Source: Acidimicrobiales bacterium (lineage in GTDB: Bacteria > Actinomycetota > Actinomycetes > Mycobacteriales > QHCE01). Taken from it: a stretch of 59,687 nt of DNA. The stretch spans positions 1 to 59,687 of the forward strand of contig QHCE01000002.1 of the NCBI GenBank assembly GCA_003243955.1. Direction: 5' to 3'. Shown here in pieces: positions 34,168 to 43,606 of this stretch (position 1 is its first letter; every line of letters begins with the position of its first letter). The position numbers were made by a program, and so were the translations under genes. The notes beneath the pieces are model-generated. The model made no database searches and was not told where the DNA came from. It saw only the letters and a list, made by a program, of their open reading frames with translations.

Positions 34168-35049
34168 CTAAGCGTTGTCATAACCCGGCGCGTGGCGCGG
34201 GCTACTGGCGCTACGTGCTCCCTCTGAGTCCTCGGAATCCTCGGTGCCTTCCACGAACAAGTCCAGCGAGCTACCCGCGATACGACGTACCGCATCGCGC
34301 ATTTGGCGAATCTCAGCCTTGATGCGGTCGTGCTTGTCCTGGGATCCCGCCATTTCCCTGGCCATCGCTTCGCGCTGCTGCTCAGCATCAGATCGCGACT
34401 TCGCCAACAACGCATCGGCTTCCTCGCTAGCACGTCGGCGCAGCTCCTTGGATTCCCGATCAGCTTTCTCTCGCACCTCAGCGGCGTATTGCTCGGCCTC
34501 GATGCGGGCTCGCTCGGCACGAACCTCCACCTCTTTGCGCCGCCGATCCGCTTGCGACTCCGCATCACGTTGCAGCTTCTCCGCTTGCTCGCGTGCATCC
34601 TTTACCAACTGGTGCGCCGCTTTGGTCTGACCGGCCAGGTCTTTCTCCAGAGCGGCCCTACGCTCGGCCTCGGCTTTCTCGATCTGCCCACGATGCTCTG
34701 CAAGTTCTCGATCCGCACGTTGCCGCGCTTCAGCAACCTCGTCGTCAAGCAGCGAAAGAATGCGCTCAACGCGAGCACCTAGATGGCGATATGACGGCTC
34801 CTCCCCAACAACAGGGACGGAGGAGCCGCGCGTAGCTTCTTTGTCAAATTTGCGTAGTTTGCTGTTCAGCGACTCGTTTCGGCTGAACAGCTCATCACGA
34901 TGCTTGGCCAGCGCGATGAGCTCGGCTTCGATAACAGCGACGAAACGGTCTACCTGCTTGCGGTCATAACCCCGCATCACTTGATCGAACGTGGGCTGTG
35001 ACGTCTGATTCTTAAACGACACGAAATGGTCGCCACCGTCAATGGACAT
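34168..35049 (-). CDS. DivIVA-domain coiled-coil protein
   Basis: A 293-residue protein. Residues about 20-55 are the DivIVA N-terminal motif (FDQVMRGYDRKQVDRFVAVI). The rest is nearly continuous coiled coil rich in E/A/R/K (residues 55-255) ending in an acidic tail (EGTEDSEDSEGARS). Such proteins sit at curved membranes at poles or septa. It is not in the ftsZ-wag31 cluster, so it is a paralogue of Wag31. Single-gene unit. Confidence 0.87.
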   Translation of the reverse strand: MSIDGGDHFVSFKNQTSQPTFDQVMRGYDRKQVDRFVAVIEAELIALAKHRDELFSRNESLNSKLRKFDKEATRGSSVPVVGEEPSYRHLGARVERILSLLDDEVAEARQRADRELAEHRGQIEKAEAERRAALEKDLAGQTKAAHQLVKDAREQAEKLQRDAESQADRRRKEVEVRAERARIEAEQYAAEVREKADRESKELRRRASEEADALLAKSRSDAEQQREAMAREMAGSQDKHDRIKAEIRQMRDAVRRIAGSSLDLFVEGTEDSEDSEGARSASSPRHAPGYDNA

Positions 35050-35178
35050 GGATCATATCCTGCATCGTTCAGCGGAGAAGTGCACTAGGTATGGCAGATT
35101 AGAGTGAAAGGTCCTTTATGCACCTCATGCAAACGTTGCTCAGGGTGTCCACCGTTGAGCCTATTTATTGGTGCGAAA

Positions 35179-35655
35179 TCAGCTCTCCACGGTCATGGCT
35201 TGAAACATCCAGTGCTGCTGCTCGAGCCCCTGGGTGGCAGCGATGAGTAGATCCTGCGTGACCGGATCCGCTTCATCTGTCTGCTCAACGTAGTCTCGGA
35301 ACCGGTACACCACCATCAGCAGCAGTGCGGCGATGCTTTCGGCAACCAATTCAGCCTGCAAATATCCAGAGTCCAGCTGCGGAGTCTGCACTGAATCGGC
35401 CAGTGTCTTGACCCGGCCATCCGGACTAATCCCCAGCGCCGCGGCCCGCTCGGCTACTACGTCGGCGTGTTCTCGCGCCAGAGTCACAACTTCGTCAAGC
35501 TGTAGATGCAACGAACGAAACGTCGGACCAGTAACATTCCAATGAGCCTGCTTAGCCTGCAACGAAACGTCCACTAAATCTACCAACGCCGCCTGCAGCA
35601 CGTTGGCCACGATCTCCCGATCGCCTCCGGTGATAGCGCTGTCTATGGTGACCAT
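35179..35655 (-). CDS. dps: Dps-family DNA-binding ferritin-like protein
   Basis: A 158-residue protein. ATG 35655 is set by GGAGGGGATGG upstream. The intersubunit ferroxidase centre is visible: KQAHWNVTGPTFRSLHLQLD and EVVTLAREHADVVAERAAAL supply His, Asp and Glu. The four-helix bundle ends LEQQHWMFQAM. It stores iron using H2O2 and protects DNA. The N-terminal tail is short, so DNA binding may be weak. Confidence 0.9.
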   Translation of the reverse strand: MVTIDSAITGGDREIVANVLQAALVDLVDVSLQAKQAHWNVTGPTFRSLHLQLDEVVTLAREHADVVAERAAALGISPDGRVKTLADSVQTPQLDSGYLQAELVAESIAALLLMVVYRFRDYVEQTDEADPVTQDLLIAATQGLEQQHWMFQAMTVES

Positions 35656-35777
35656 TCCATCCCCTCCATCTCGGATCCGTAGAAATACCCGGTCCAACGT
35701 ACAATACCCACTTCCTAGTTGGAGAAACTTTGCAGCGGAAGTAATGTCAAATCCCCGCCCTTGAGCAAGGAACTTTT

Positions 35778-35969
35778 ATGGCTGTGCACAATCAATCGTG
35801 GTTTCGGCAGGAGCGATACGCACTGCTCATCGTCCTTGCCGTACTCGCCTCGGTGATGTTGTTGTTGGCTCTTGCCCAGCGCAACGACGCCGGCAATAAG
35901 ATAATCTCAACGCCAGGACAAACCAGCTCACCCACCGACGGCACCACGACTAGCCTTCAGTCCAGCTAG
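35778..35969 (+). CDS. small single-pass membrane protein, unrecognised
   Basis: A 63-residue protein with a short basic start, one membrane helix (YALLIVLAVLASVMLLLALA) and a Ser/Thr-rich tail. AAGGAAC lies 8 bp upstream of the ATG, which supports translation. It is divergent from dps and convergent with a lipoprotein gene. Function unknown. Confidence 0.65.
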   Translation: MAVHNQSWFRQERYALLIVLAVLASVMLLLALAQRNDAGNKIISTPGQTSSPTDGTTTSLQSS

Positions 35970-35982
35970 CCGGCACGCTAAC

Positions 35983-37167
35983 TCAGCCTGCTCGCAGCTG
36001 CTGCCATGCCCTATGCCAGTCCGGATACGCTACGCAGGCTTCGTTACGCCCGTCTACACATCGGCGCTGCGGCGCAGTGGCGATCCAGACGCTGCGATAG
36101 TAGCTCTCGTCGATTGCGTGATACGCCTGACAGAAGTTCTTATCCACGGTGTTCGCGCAGGCGCCGGGCACTGCTGGTGCTTGCCCGTAGTACTCCGAAA
36201 TCTGCGCATTGATCTTCGCGTCCAGCACATGATCCATCCAGCGGTACATGCAAGAGGGATGCTTGGCGCCGCGGAGCAGCATCCAGGTATCGGAGCTGCC
36301 GACCGTGCCTGAGTCTGGTAGCACCGTCTGCACCTTTGTGCCCCGTGCCTGCATCAGCGAGGTCACTGCCTGATTTGCCAGCCCAATCACCGAACTGCCA
36401 TCCTCGAATGCTCGCACCTGTTCTGTGTAGTCGCTCCAATACAGGTTGGTGATCTGTTGCGCTACCCGCATTTGCTCGATCACAGCAGAAAACTGCTCCC
36501 GGTTCAGCGCATAGGGATTGCCGATTTTCAGCTCAGGCTTCGTGGTGCGCAACGCAAGTGCGGCAGCGGCCAGCGAAGCTGCGTCGTCACGGATCATCAC
36601 TTTCTGGCGGTACGACGAGTCGGCGGCAAAAAGCGGCGCAAGGGAAACCGGCGCGGCCTTTACCTGATCCGAACGCCACGTGAGGAGAGAGGCGCTGCGC
36701 CCCAGCGGAGCACCGTAAGCGTGACCCTCAAACGAGTTCCACGGCTGCATGCGTAGACCTGGAACCACATCACGGTAATTTTTGACCAGCTCAGTATTGA
36801 TCGGTTCGGCCGAGCCGTTGTTTATCAGCTCACCGGAAAGCTCACCGGGCGCGGATACGCCATCGTAGGCATTGCTGTCGATCAGATCGCGCATCTGCTC
36901 AGAAGAGGTGACCGTCTTGACACTGACCTTGCAGCCAGTACGCTGCTCGAATGGCCGCACCCAGTCCACACTGGAGTCAGTAGAACCATTCTCCACTAAG
37001 CCGGGCCATGCAATGAGATTGAGACTACCCTCCGCGTCACCAAGCGAGCTCGCAATTCCCGACGTGGTTTCGCTACTACCGCAGCCGGCAAGCAAACTTA
37101 CGGTAAGCACCCCTGCGGCTACGCCCGCGGCGAGGCGAAATCGATTCCGCAAGCTAGCGATGGTCAC
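35983..37167 (-). CDS. substrate-binding lipoprotein, spermidine/putrescine (PotD)-like
   Basis: A 394-residue lipoprotein: basic start, hydrophobic LAAGVAAGVLTVSLLAGC lipobox with the lipidated Cys near residue 29, then LNLIAWPGLVENGSTDSSVD and WVRPFEQRTGCKVSVKT, a Venus-flytrap fold of the PotD type. Near the C-terminus are DHVLDAKINAQISEYYGQAP and YPDWHRAWQQL. Normally it works with an ABC permease and ATPase; neither is adjacent, so it is an orphan here or its partners lie elsewhere. Confidence 0.85.
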   Translation of the reverse strand: MTIASLRNRFRLAAGVAAGVLTVSLLAGCGSSETTSGIASSLGDAEGSLNLIAWPGLVENGSTDSSVDWVRPFEQRTGCKVSVKTVTSSEQMRDLIDSNAYDGVSAPGELSGELINNGSAEPINTELVKNYRDVVPGLRMQPWNSFEGHAYGAPLGRSASLLTWRSDQVKAAPVSLAPLFAADSSYRQKVMIRDDAASLAAAALALRTTKPELKIGNPYALNREQFSAVIEQMRVAQQITNLYWSDYTEQVRAFEDGSSVIGLANQAVTSLMQARGTKVQTVLPDSGTVGSSDTWMLLRGAKHPSCMYRWMDHVLDAKINAQISEYYGQAPAVPGACANTVDKNFCQAYHAIDESYYRSVWIATAPQRRCVDGRNEACVAYPDWHRAWQQLRAG

Positions 37168-37246
37168 AATGGGAGATTATGAAGTATCACTACTCGTAAC
37201 CGTGTAACCAGCCAGGCTTTTCGCTCTCATTTCAAAAAGGTAAACA

Positions 37247-38098
37247 GTGTCCCTATCTAATACAACGGCGAGCCCGCTGGTAGTGGCCGCGCGATTTCGC
37301 GGACCGCACCACTCCGGCAATGGCGGATACACCGCCGGCGCGCTCGCGCAACGACTCCTACAGCTATCCGGCACGGCAGGTGTCTGTGGCCAGGCGGTCA
37401 CGGTCACCCTTGCGCTTCCGCCACCACTGGATACTCCGCTGCCGCTTACCGTGCCGTCACCGACGCAGCTACAGGCCCACACCGCTGACGGACGGCTCGT
37501 AGCCGAAGCTCAACTGGCTGATGCCAGCGCGGCTCTTAAAGCCGCCCCTGGTCCAGTGAGCCTGCGGGTCGCTACGACGAGCAGTGCACAGTACCGAGGG
37601 CGAAGTGATCACCCATTTCCCTATTGCTTCGCTTGTGGCACCGCGCGCGAGCCGGCAGATGCGCTGTGCTTGTTTGCTGGACCGGTTCCCGGCCGCGATG
37701 CCACAGTGGCTGCCCCGTGGATGCCGTATCCCAACTTCAGTCAAGCAGCCATGCCACCTGGGCTGGGGGATGGCACCGCGGAGCCAGCCGAAAACTCCGC
37801 GTCCCACAACAATGACAACGTTGCGATACCGGCAGTGTGGGCCGCGTTGGATTGCCCTGGCGCCTGGGCAACTGACTTTGATTACGGGCGACCCATTGTG
37901 TTGGGGCGGATCACCGCGGCGATCTACCACGATCTCACGGTGGGGCAGGAGTACGTAGCGGTCGGCCACTGTCGAGGCAAGCAAGGACGAAAAGCCTTTA
38001 CTGCCACCGCCGTGTATGACGCCAACAATCAACTGATGGCCGGAGCCGTTGCGCTGTGGATAGCGGTCAATCCAGCAACCTTCGCCGGCCTTAGCTAA
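37247..38098 (+). CDS. double-hotdog-like protein of unknown function
   Basis: A 283-residue protein from GTG 37247 with AAAAAGG upstream. FRGPHHSGNGGYTAGALAQ near the start resembles the first hotdog helix (FNGPPxxGNGGY). A zinc-like or structural Cys pair follows in FPYCFACGTA, and a second hotdog half ends LMAGAVALWIAV. Two hotdog domains suggest an acyl-thioester enzyme or binding protein; the substrate is unknown. It is divergent from the lipoprotein gene. Confidence 0.7.
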   Translation: MSLSNTTASPLVVAARFRGPHHSGNGGYTAGALAQRLLQLSGTAGVCGQAVTVTLALPPPLDTPLPLTVPSPTQLQAHTADGRLVAEAQLADASAALKAAPGPVSLRVATTSSAQYRGRSDHPFPYCFACGTAREPADALCLFAGPVPGRDATVAAPWMPYPNFSQAAMPPGLGDGTAEPAENSASHNNDNVAIPAVWAALDCPGAWATDFDYGRPIVLGRITAAIYHDLTVGQEYVAVGHCRGKQGRKAFTATAVYDANNQLMAGAVALWIAVNPATFAGLS

Positions 38099-38145
38099 CG
38101 ACTTGACCAGCAGACCCTCCCGACGAACGGGGAAAGAGGCAAGCT

Positions 38146-39105
38146 CTAGCGGTGCGGACGGATGCCCCAGCTCCCTGTCCACCGCTGGCCGGGCTGTAAC
38201 ACGATCAAGCTCTCTCGACTGTTAAACGCATCTGGCGGGCAGGTCATGGGCTCGATCGCCACCACCTCACCGGAACGGCCAGTCACGCCCGCGCCGGTGT
38301 ACACCTGCAACCAGCCAAACGCCGAGTCTTGCCATACCTCGACGCCGCGCGAGCCGTCCGGCAGTGCAAGCCGGGAGCGAGCAATACCATCGGCGCCGTG
38401 CCGCACACCAGTGAACGTGGTATCCAGCGCAAGCTCGGCGACCGGAGTCAGCGAGCGGAAGTCGTACTCTGTCTCAGCCACTTGAACTCTGCTGATCGGC
38501 CGTTTTTGCTCATCAACGAGAAGTCGCCAGGTTACCGGCAGCTGCAGCATTAGACCGTCAAGCCGAACGCCAGGAACACCCACATAAGGATGCGCGCCAA
38601 GGCCGAACGGACAGGGCTTGTCACCTACGTTGGTCACGACATGCGTAGCTCGCAATCCATCAGATGACACATGCCACATAGTGGATAGCTTCAGCGGCCA
38701 TGGATATCCGGGCTGCGGAGCTAGCAGACAGCTCAGGGTCACGGCGTCATCTCGGCGCTGGGAGCACTGCCACGGCAGCCATCGAGACAGGCCGTGGATG
38801 GCGTTGTGCAGCTCGGGTTCAGAGTGCGGCAGCGAAAAGGAGTCACCACGAAAGTTGTAATCGCCGCCCGCGAGTCGATCGGGCCATGGCGCAAGGACCT
38901 GCCCAGCTGCCGCCGGTGGTAGCTGGTGCTCAGAGTAACCGGCGAGCAGTGCCTCACCACCGAACTCGTAACTACGGACTCCACCACCCAGCTGCACCAA
39001 CGTGGCCCGATGGTCGCCTGAGCTGATGCTCCACTGCTCCCCTGATGGGTAGGGCCAATCACCACCTACGCTGACCCGTTTTTGTCCAGACCACCGCACC
39101 GCCAT
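38146..39105 (-). CDS. aldose 1-epimerase (GalM) family protein
   Basis: A 319-residue beta-sandwich protein. Catalytic His are in NAIHGLSRW near residue 100 and GLGAHPYVG near 170. The catalytic Glu is in VVAIEPMTCPPDAFN near 285. It would interconvert alpha and beta anomers of a hexose. Length is a little under GalM, matching the actinobacterial YihR/GalM-like branch. It is followed 58 bp upstream by the helicase-associated gene on the same strand. Confidence 0.9.
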   Translation of the reverse strand: MAVRWSGQKRVSVGGDWPYPSGEQWSISSGDHRATLVQLGGGVRSYEFGGEALLAGYSEHQLPPAAAGQVLAPWPDRLAGGDYNFRGDSFSLPHSEPELHNAIHGLSRWLPWQCSQRRDDAVTLSCLLAPQPGYPWPLKLSTMWHVSSDGLRATHVVTNVGDKPCPFGLGAHPYVGVPGVRLDGLMLQLPVTWRLLVDEQKRPISRVQVAETEYDFRSLTPVAELALDTTFTGVRHGADGIARSRLALPDGSRGVEVWQDSAFGWLQVYTGAGVTGRSGEVVAIEPMTCPPDAFNSRESLIVLQPGQRWTGSWGIRPHR

Positions 39106-39163
39106 GCATTACTCCTTAGAGGCCGACCACACGACCCTACCGACGCTGTAGTTTTGTCTATTG

Positions 39164-41239
39164 CTACTCGGCAACACTGGCTGAGGCAATGCGGTGTAGC
39201 GCAAGCGTGTGGCTAGTCTCGTTGCGCTCATCTTCGGCTCGCAGATAACCCGCTCCTACCGCAAGCGGTCGCACAAGCCTGCACTGCAGCGCGCCTTGGG
39301 CATCAATGAACCGGACCCATAGCCGCTGCTTGTCGGCGATACAGGCGTAAATTAAACCCAAGGTAGCTTCGCTGCCAGCGCCAAGGTCAGTATCTATTGC
39401 GCCGCTGCTATCCCTATCTGTGTTGCCGATGCGGGAAACCCGCTGCAGAATTCGGCGCCGCTCCTCGCCAGAATGTACCCGCGTAATTGCCTCCTGTGCG
39501 TCGCGCTGCAGTTGTTCGGAAGTGCAAGGAGGCGCCGGCCGTTTCTGCTCAATAGGCAAGGCACCGATCGCTCGCCGGCGGGTCGGAGCGCTGAGAACTA
39601 GCGCGCCGGAGGCATCTTCTTCGGCGGCGGCATATCCGGCCGATCTCAATGTTGACACTAGTGTTGCTGCTGCGATATGTGCGATGAGCACGGCCGGGGC
39701 TAACCGGCGGAGCCGCAGCTGCGCACAGCGCGGGTCGGCAAGGAGAGCGGCAATCAAAGATTCGTCAGCGCTGTGCAGATAGGCCGAGGCGCCTCCTATT
39801 CGCAAGCCACCGTGCCGACGGGCAGCGTCGTCAATGAGATAACTCAATGCCTGCGGAGTGCCGGTTGCGGAGTGAGTAGCAAAAAATCGGTGCAGATCGT
39901 CCCGGCTCCAGCCCGAGTCCAGTGCCCTACGCAAACTGTCGGCGGTGACACGATACACCGTGGCGGCACCGGCTGATTCCATGGTCGCCAACAGCGCAAT
40001 GTCATGGGCCAGCTCGTTGGTGAGTGGACCAGGTGCAATCACTGTGAGGTCCGCCTGGACCAGGACATGATCGACAGGTTCCGGTAGCAGTTTGCTGAGC
40101 ACGTCAGCCGAATCTTCACCGCTCAGCAGTGCGCGCCCAAAGCTGGTCAGTCCGTAGTGGTTAGGTGTTCTGCTATTCATGCCGAGTATCCCGAGCGTGG
40201 CAGCTTCGATGAGCACAGCCTGCACGATGGGTGTCTGCAGCCCATCAGGGGCGAGCTCAGCTGCCGCGATTCGCACCGGAGCTCGCCAGGTAAGTAGTTC
40301 CAACACCGCCGCTGGCGTGGTGACTGCAACAGTTGGGAGATCCGCGAAACAGGCGAGCAACTGCTCACGCAGCCACGGTGCCTCGGCACGAGTGAGTTCC
40401 GCGCTCAACGGGGCAATGCGTCGAGCGCGTTCGTCGCTGCGCTCAACAAAGCTCGGCTGGCGGCGCATGCTCAGCCATGCTCGGGCCAGCGTTGTCCAGC
40501 GTTGTCCAGGAGAGTCCGTTCGCCAGTGGTCGAAAACCGCGGTTGGTAGCCAGCTCTCGACCTCGCCGGCGGCGTCGATGCCCAGCAGTCCAGCGGCGTA
40601 ACAGAGCTCCAGCAGCACAGCAGCGATCTCGGCATCGATGCTTGCGCTCTTAGCTATACGAGACAGCTCGCGAGCGGAAACGCCGCCGGCGCGCAGTTGC
40701 TGGACTGGTTGCTGCGCGCAGGCGGTCAACAGTTGTTCGGCCAGCCGGATAAGTTCTGCTGCTGAGCCTGCTCCCGCATGATCTAGCGCGGCTGCATCAA
40801 TAACGGTGATTGGCAAGGCTGGGAGGCGCGGCGGAAGTGAGGGGCGCCGCGCAGCGAGCGGCTGCAGGAACTCGTTCTCCAACCTTCCGGCGACGAAGAG
40901 AGTGTCCCCTTTCGACCACGCCAAGGCCAGCCGCTGCAACGTGGTGTAAGCGCTACGGAGGGTCGCCGCGTCTGGTTCAGCTTGCAAGATTCTGGTCAGC
41001 TGCTGCCGCGGCTCGTCGTCGGTGGTGTGCAGCACGCTCAGTAGCACGAGCGTAACGTAATCCAGCTGGAGCGTGGCAAGGTCCAACGAGTTGCGGCTAG
41101 CAGCCCGGGCCGCTAAGGCGTCGAAATCCGGTGGCGGCGGATTCATCAGATCGGGGCGGGCAGTGAGCAGCGCTGACAGCGCTGGCTCGTCAAGCTCACG
41201 CAAGAATTGGGCGAACTCGGACGTGTCGGCGATAGTCAT
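39164..41239 (-). CDS. helicase-associated C-terminal-domain protein (Rv0862c-like)
   Basis: A 691-residue protein with no Walker motifs of its own. Sequence features include FAQFLRELDEPALSALLTAR at the start, several winged-helix-like segments, and a late domain HVLVQADLTVIAPGPLTNEL that occurs with XPB-type helicases. It ends with a WYL-like segment (DKQRLWVRFIDAQGALQCRL). In M. tuberculosis this gene lies next to the XPB helicase Rv0861c. Here the helicase gene is 12 kb away on the other strand. Inferred role: accessory factor in repair or transcription. Confidence 0.8.
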   Translation of the reverse strand: MTIADTSEFAQFLRELDEPALSALLTARPDLMNPPPPDFDALAARAASRNSLDLATLQLDYVTLVLLSVLHTTDDEPRQQLTRILQAEPDAATLRSAYTTLQRLALAWSKGDTLFVAGRLENEFLQPLAARRPSLPPRLPALPITVIDAAALDHAGAGSAAELIRLAEQLLTACAQQPVQQLRAGGVSARELSRIAKSASIDAEIAAVLLELCYAAGLLGIDAAGEVESWLPTAVFDHWRTDSPGQRWTTLARAWLSMRRQPSFVERSDERARRIAPLSAELTRAEAPWLREQLLACFADLPTVAVTTPAAVLELLTWRAPVRIAAAELAPDGLQTPIVQAVLIEAATLGILGMNSRTPNHYGLTSFGRALLSGEDSADVLSKLLPEPVDHVLVQADLTVIAPGPLTNELAHDIALLATMESAGAATVYRVTADSLRRALDSGWSRDDLHRFFATHSATGTPQALSYLIDDAARRHGGLRIGGASAYLHSADESLIAALLADPRCAQLRLRRLAPAVLIAHIAAATLVSTLRSAGYAAAEEDASGALVLSAPTRRRAIGALPIEQKRPAPPCTSEQLQRDAQEAITRVHSGEERRRILQRVSRIGNTDRDSSGAIDTDLGAGSEATLGLIYACIADKQRLWVRFIDAQGALQCRLVRPLAVGAGYLRAEDERNETSHTLALHRIASASVAE

Positions 41240-41356
41240 CCCTACAACGCTATCCGACTTGCCAACGGAGAAATTCTTGGAGAGGCTTAGAGGGTGTTTA
41301 TAGTGTTCGGTGATACTGGGAGCTCTAGCATTTCGGGTCTAATCAAAGGAGCGGTG

Positions 41357-41578
41357 ATGGGTGCACAGCGGGACTCGCGACCGGAAACTACAACGGTGGG
41401 CATCCAGGGCGGCAAACTACAGGTTTCAGAGTTGCTCGGCGAGTTTCAGGGGGCAAGTAGTCCATTCGGCGACATACGCTTTCCGCTGCCACCCCATGAG
41501 CTTCGTGAACCTGGCGTCAAACTTCCTATGCCAACTGCTTCCGCCCATGAAACTGCGCAGCTGACTGAGCAGCGGTGA
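41357..41578 (+). CDS. small conserved-looking protein (73 aa), unrecognised
   Basis: MGAQRDSRPETTTVGIQGGK starts at 41357 after a strong AAAGGAGCGGTG ribosome site. The mid part VSELLGEFQGASSPFGDIRF is followed by PLPPHELREPG. No membrane helix, no known motif. The good ribosome site and independent promoter-like position (117 bp from the divergent helicase-associated gene) support a real gene. Function unknown. Confidence 0.6.
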   Translation: MGAQRDSRPETTTVGIQGGKLQVSELLGEFQGASSPFGDIRFPLPPHELREPGVKLPMPTASAHETAQLTEQR

Positions 41579-41695
41579 CGGACGAAGCCAAGCCATCCCA
41601 GCTACTATATTTAAGGCGCCCGCTTATCTACTGTAGTGCGTGCTGAAGCAACACCGAGTAGACCAGAAACATCATCAAGAAAGACGAGTTGCAAC

Positions 41696-42082
41696 GTGCC
41701 CACAGGCAAGGTCAAGTGGTATGACACCGACAAAGGTTTCGGCTTCCTGTCTCGAGACGACGGCGGCGATGTTTTCGTGCACCGCGGAGCACTGCCGTCC
41801 GGCGTTGACGAGCTCAATGTGGGCGCCCGAGTGGAATTCGGCATAGTAACCGGACGCAAAGGCGATCAAGCGTTGTCCGTGCGGGTACTGGATCCCATCC
41901 CATCCTTGAGTACAGCGCACCGCCGTCCCACCGATGAGCTACACGGCCTCATCGAGGACACGATCAAAGTGCTCGAGGCAAAGATCCAGCCAGATTTACG
42001 CCGGGGTCGATATCCGGATCGAAAAGTCGCTAGCAAACTCGCCGAGATGGTTCATGCAATCGCCCGCGAGCTAGAAGGCTAG
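41696..42082 (+). CDS. cold-shock-domain protein with C-terminal extension
   Basis: A 128-residue protein from GTG 41696. Residues 1-67 are the [23 protein letters not shown] with RNP1 (KGFGFL) and [11 protein letters not shown] with RNP2 (VFVH). The extension ([20 protein letters not shown]) is helical and basic, as in mycobacterial CspB. It binds single-stranded RNA or DNA. Convergent with an MFS gene; repeat copy 1 lies between them. Confidence 0.92.
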   Translation: MPTGKVKWYDTDKGFGFLSRDDGGDVFVHRGALPSGVDELNVGARVEFGIVTGRKGDQALSVRVLDPIPSLSTAHRRPTDELHGLIEDTIKVLEAKIQPDLRRGRYPDRKVASKLAEMVHAIARELEG

Positions 42083-42243
42083 AGCGCCTGCCAAAAAGCC
42101 CCTGCCGGCACCATGCGTGTGCGGGGGCACCCACACACGGGCGTTCGCCTTGCCTATGCCCGGCGTAGCTTGCGAGCCGGCAATGGGTATGGCGTAGGCG
42201 GCGGCTCCTGCGGCCTTGGCAGAAACCAATGGAGCAGGCGCTT
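42083..42243 (-). repeat. dispersed 140-bp repeat, copy 1, with terminal inverted repeats
   Basis: Read on the minus strand it starts AGCGCCTGC and ends GCAGGCGCT. Its core (about 42090-42229) aligns with the plus strand at 47724-47864 at roughly 75-80 % by eye. It contains hairpins CCGGC/GCCGG and CGTGTGTGGG/CCCGCACACG. It also continues in frame after the MFS stop codon for 60 codons without a stop (SAKAAGAAAYAIPIAG). It may be a structured RNA, a small non-autonomous mobile element or a lost coding extension. Confidence 0.8.
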
Positions 42244-42253
42244 TAAGGTCAAT

Positions 42254-43606
42254 TTACAATTCAGGCGTTCGCTGAGCCACAGTCCACAGCCGTAGAGCGG
42301 CAACTGCCGCAGCTCCCACGCATATCGCGGCAAGGCTCAGCCCCCAGTGTCCGGCAAGTGGAATGAGGCCAACGGCGCCGCCAAATACCCAAGCTAGCTG
42401 GAGCAGCGTTTCAGAGCGCCCAAACGCGCTGGCCCGATAACCTTCGTCGGCGCCCTGCGCAATCACCGCGTCCACACCCAATTTGCACAGCCCACTCGAC
42501 AGTGCGGTGATAAACGCCAGGCCGATCGCAGCCGGCAAACTGTAGGTCGCGGCAGCACCGGCACAAGCTAGCGTCGCCGCCAGCGCCGCTGCGACATGCA
42601 GTCGCAGCGGGTGACGAAGTTTGAGCCTGGTCCCCACTACAGTCGCGACTAGCGAGCCCAGCCCTAACGCACCCACAACAGCGCCTAAAGCTACTGCCGC
42701 CGGTGGGCCAAGATTGTCCTCGCGAGTACGGAACGCGAAGTACAGCGTCAAAAACCCATAGAGTGCGCGCAGCGCACTAGTGGCAACCAAAGCAGTCCAG
42801 ATCTCCGTACTGAACAGCCTTACGCTGGTCTTATGGCCGGGGAACTGGAGCATGCGCGGCAACGCCTCGGGGCGTTGCGAGTCCGCTCGCGGGGGTAGCC
42901 GAAGTGCTGAAATCATGCCTACAACGAACACTACCGCCGCGCCGCGGAGCGCCCATTCCACACCAAAATGCGCAAGCAGAACAGCCGCACCGCCAGCGAT
43001 AGCACCCGCGATCATGCCGGCCAGGGACCCTCGCGCATTGGCCTCCACCAACGTCAGGCGCTCGGGTAAAAGCCGGGGTACAGCGGCACTGCGAGCTACA
43101 CCATATGCTCGGGAGAGCACGAGCACCCCGAACGCGGCCGGATACAAAATCCAACTATGCAGCTGGCTGGCGATCAGCCATGCCAGGAATGCCCGGGCGA
43201 GCATGGTAGTGGCCAGCGCGTACCTGCGGCCGTGCCGAAAACGGTCCAGAATCGGCCCCACCGCGGGCGCTAGCAGCGCAAACGGCGCCATGGTGATCAG
43301 GAGATACAGGCCCACCTGCAGCCGGGCCTCACCCACAGGAACGTTGAAGAAAATGGTTCCGGCAAGTGCAACCGCAATCGCGGCATCACCTGCTACCGAC
43401 GCCGCATGTAGATCGATCAGGCGGTGCATGCCGGTTTGGCCCGCACCGTCGGCGTTTCGGGCTTTGATTACCCGTTCCCAGCCCCTTCGGCAGGCCTTAA
43501 CGGCTTTTCGTCCGAAGCGGCGTGCGCCGCGCAGCCGCTTGACAGGCACCGTGGGCGGCGCGGTCGGGCTGCTGCCCTGTGTAGAGTCGTCGATCATCGT
43601 GTCCAT
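42254..43606 (-). CDS. MFS-type membrane protein (Rv0876c-like)
   Basis: A 450-residue protein with a basic cytoplasmic N-terminus (KRLRGARRFGRKAVKACRRG) and about 12 membrane segments. The interior has SRAYGVARSAAVPRLLPE and GFLTLYFAFRT. It matches in position the mycobacterial Rv0876c, divergent from the DUF3027 gene. Function is unknown. It ends RTPEL-stop at 42254, directly followed in frame by repeat copy 1. Confidence 0.85.
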   Translation of the reverse strand: MDTMIDDSTQGSSPTAPPTVPVKRLRGARRFGRKAVKACRRGWERVIKARNADGAGQTGMHRLIDLHAASVAGDAAIAVALAGTIFFNVPVGEARLQVGLYLLITMAPFALLAPAVGPILDRFRHGRRYALATTMLARAFLAWLIASQLHSWILYPAAFGVLVLSRAYGVARSAAVPRLLPERLTLVEANARGSLAGMIAGAIAGGAAVLLAHFGVEWALRGAAVVFVVGMISALRLPPRADSQRPEALPRMLQFPGHKTSVRLFSTEIWTALVATSALRALYGFLTLYFAFRTREDNLGPPAAVALGAVVGALGLGSLVATVVGTRLKLRHPLRLHVAAALAATLACAGAAATYSLPAAIGLAFITALSSGLCKLGVDAVIAQGADEGYRASAFGRSETLLQLAWVFGGAVGLIPLAGHWGLSLAAICVGAAAVAALRLWTVAQRTPEL

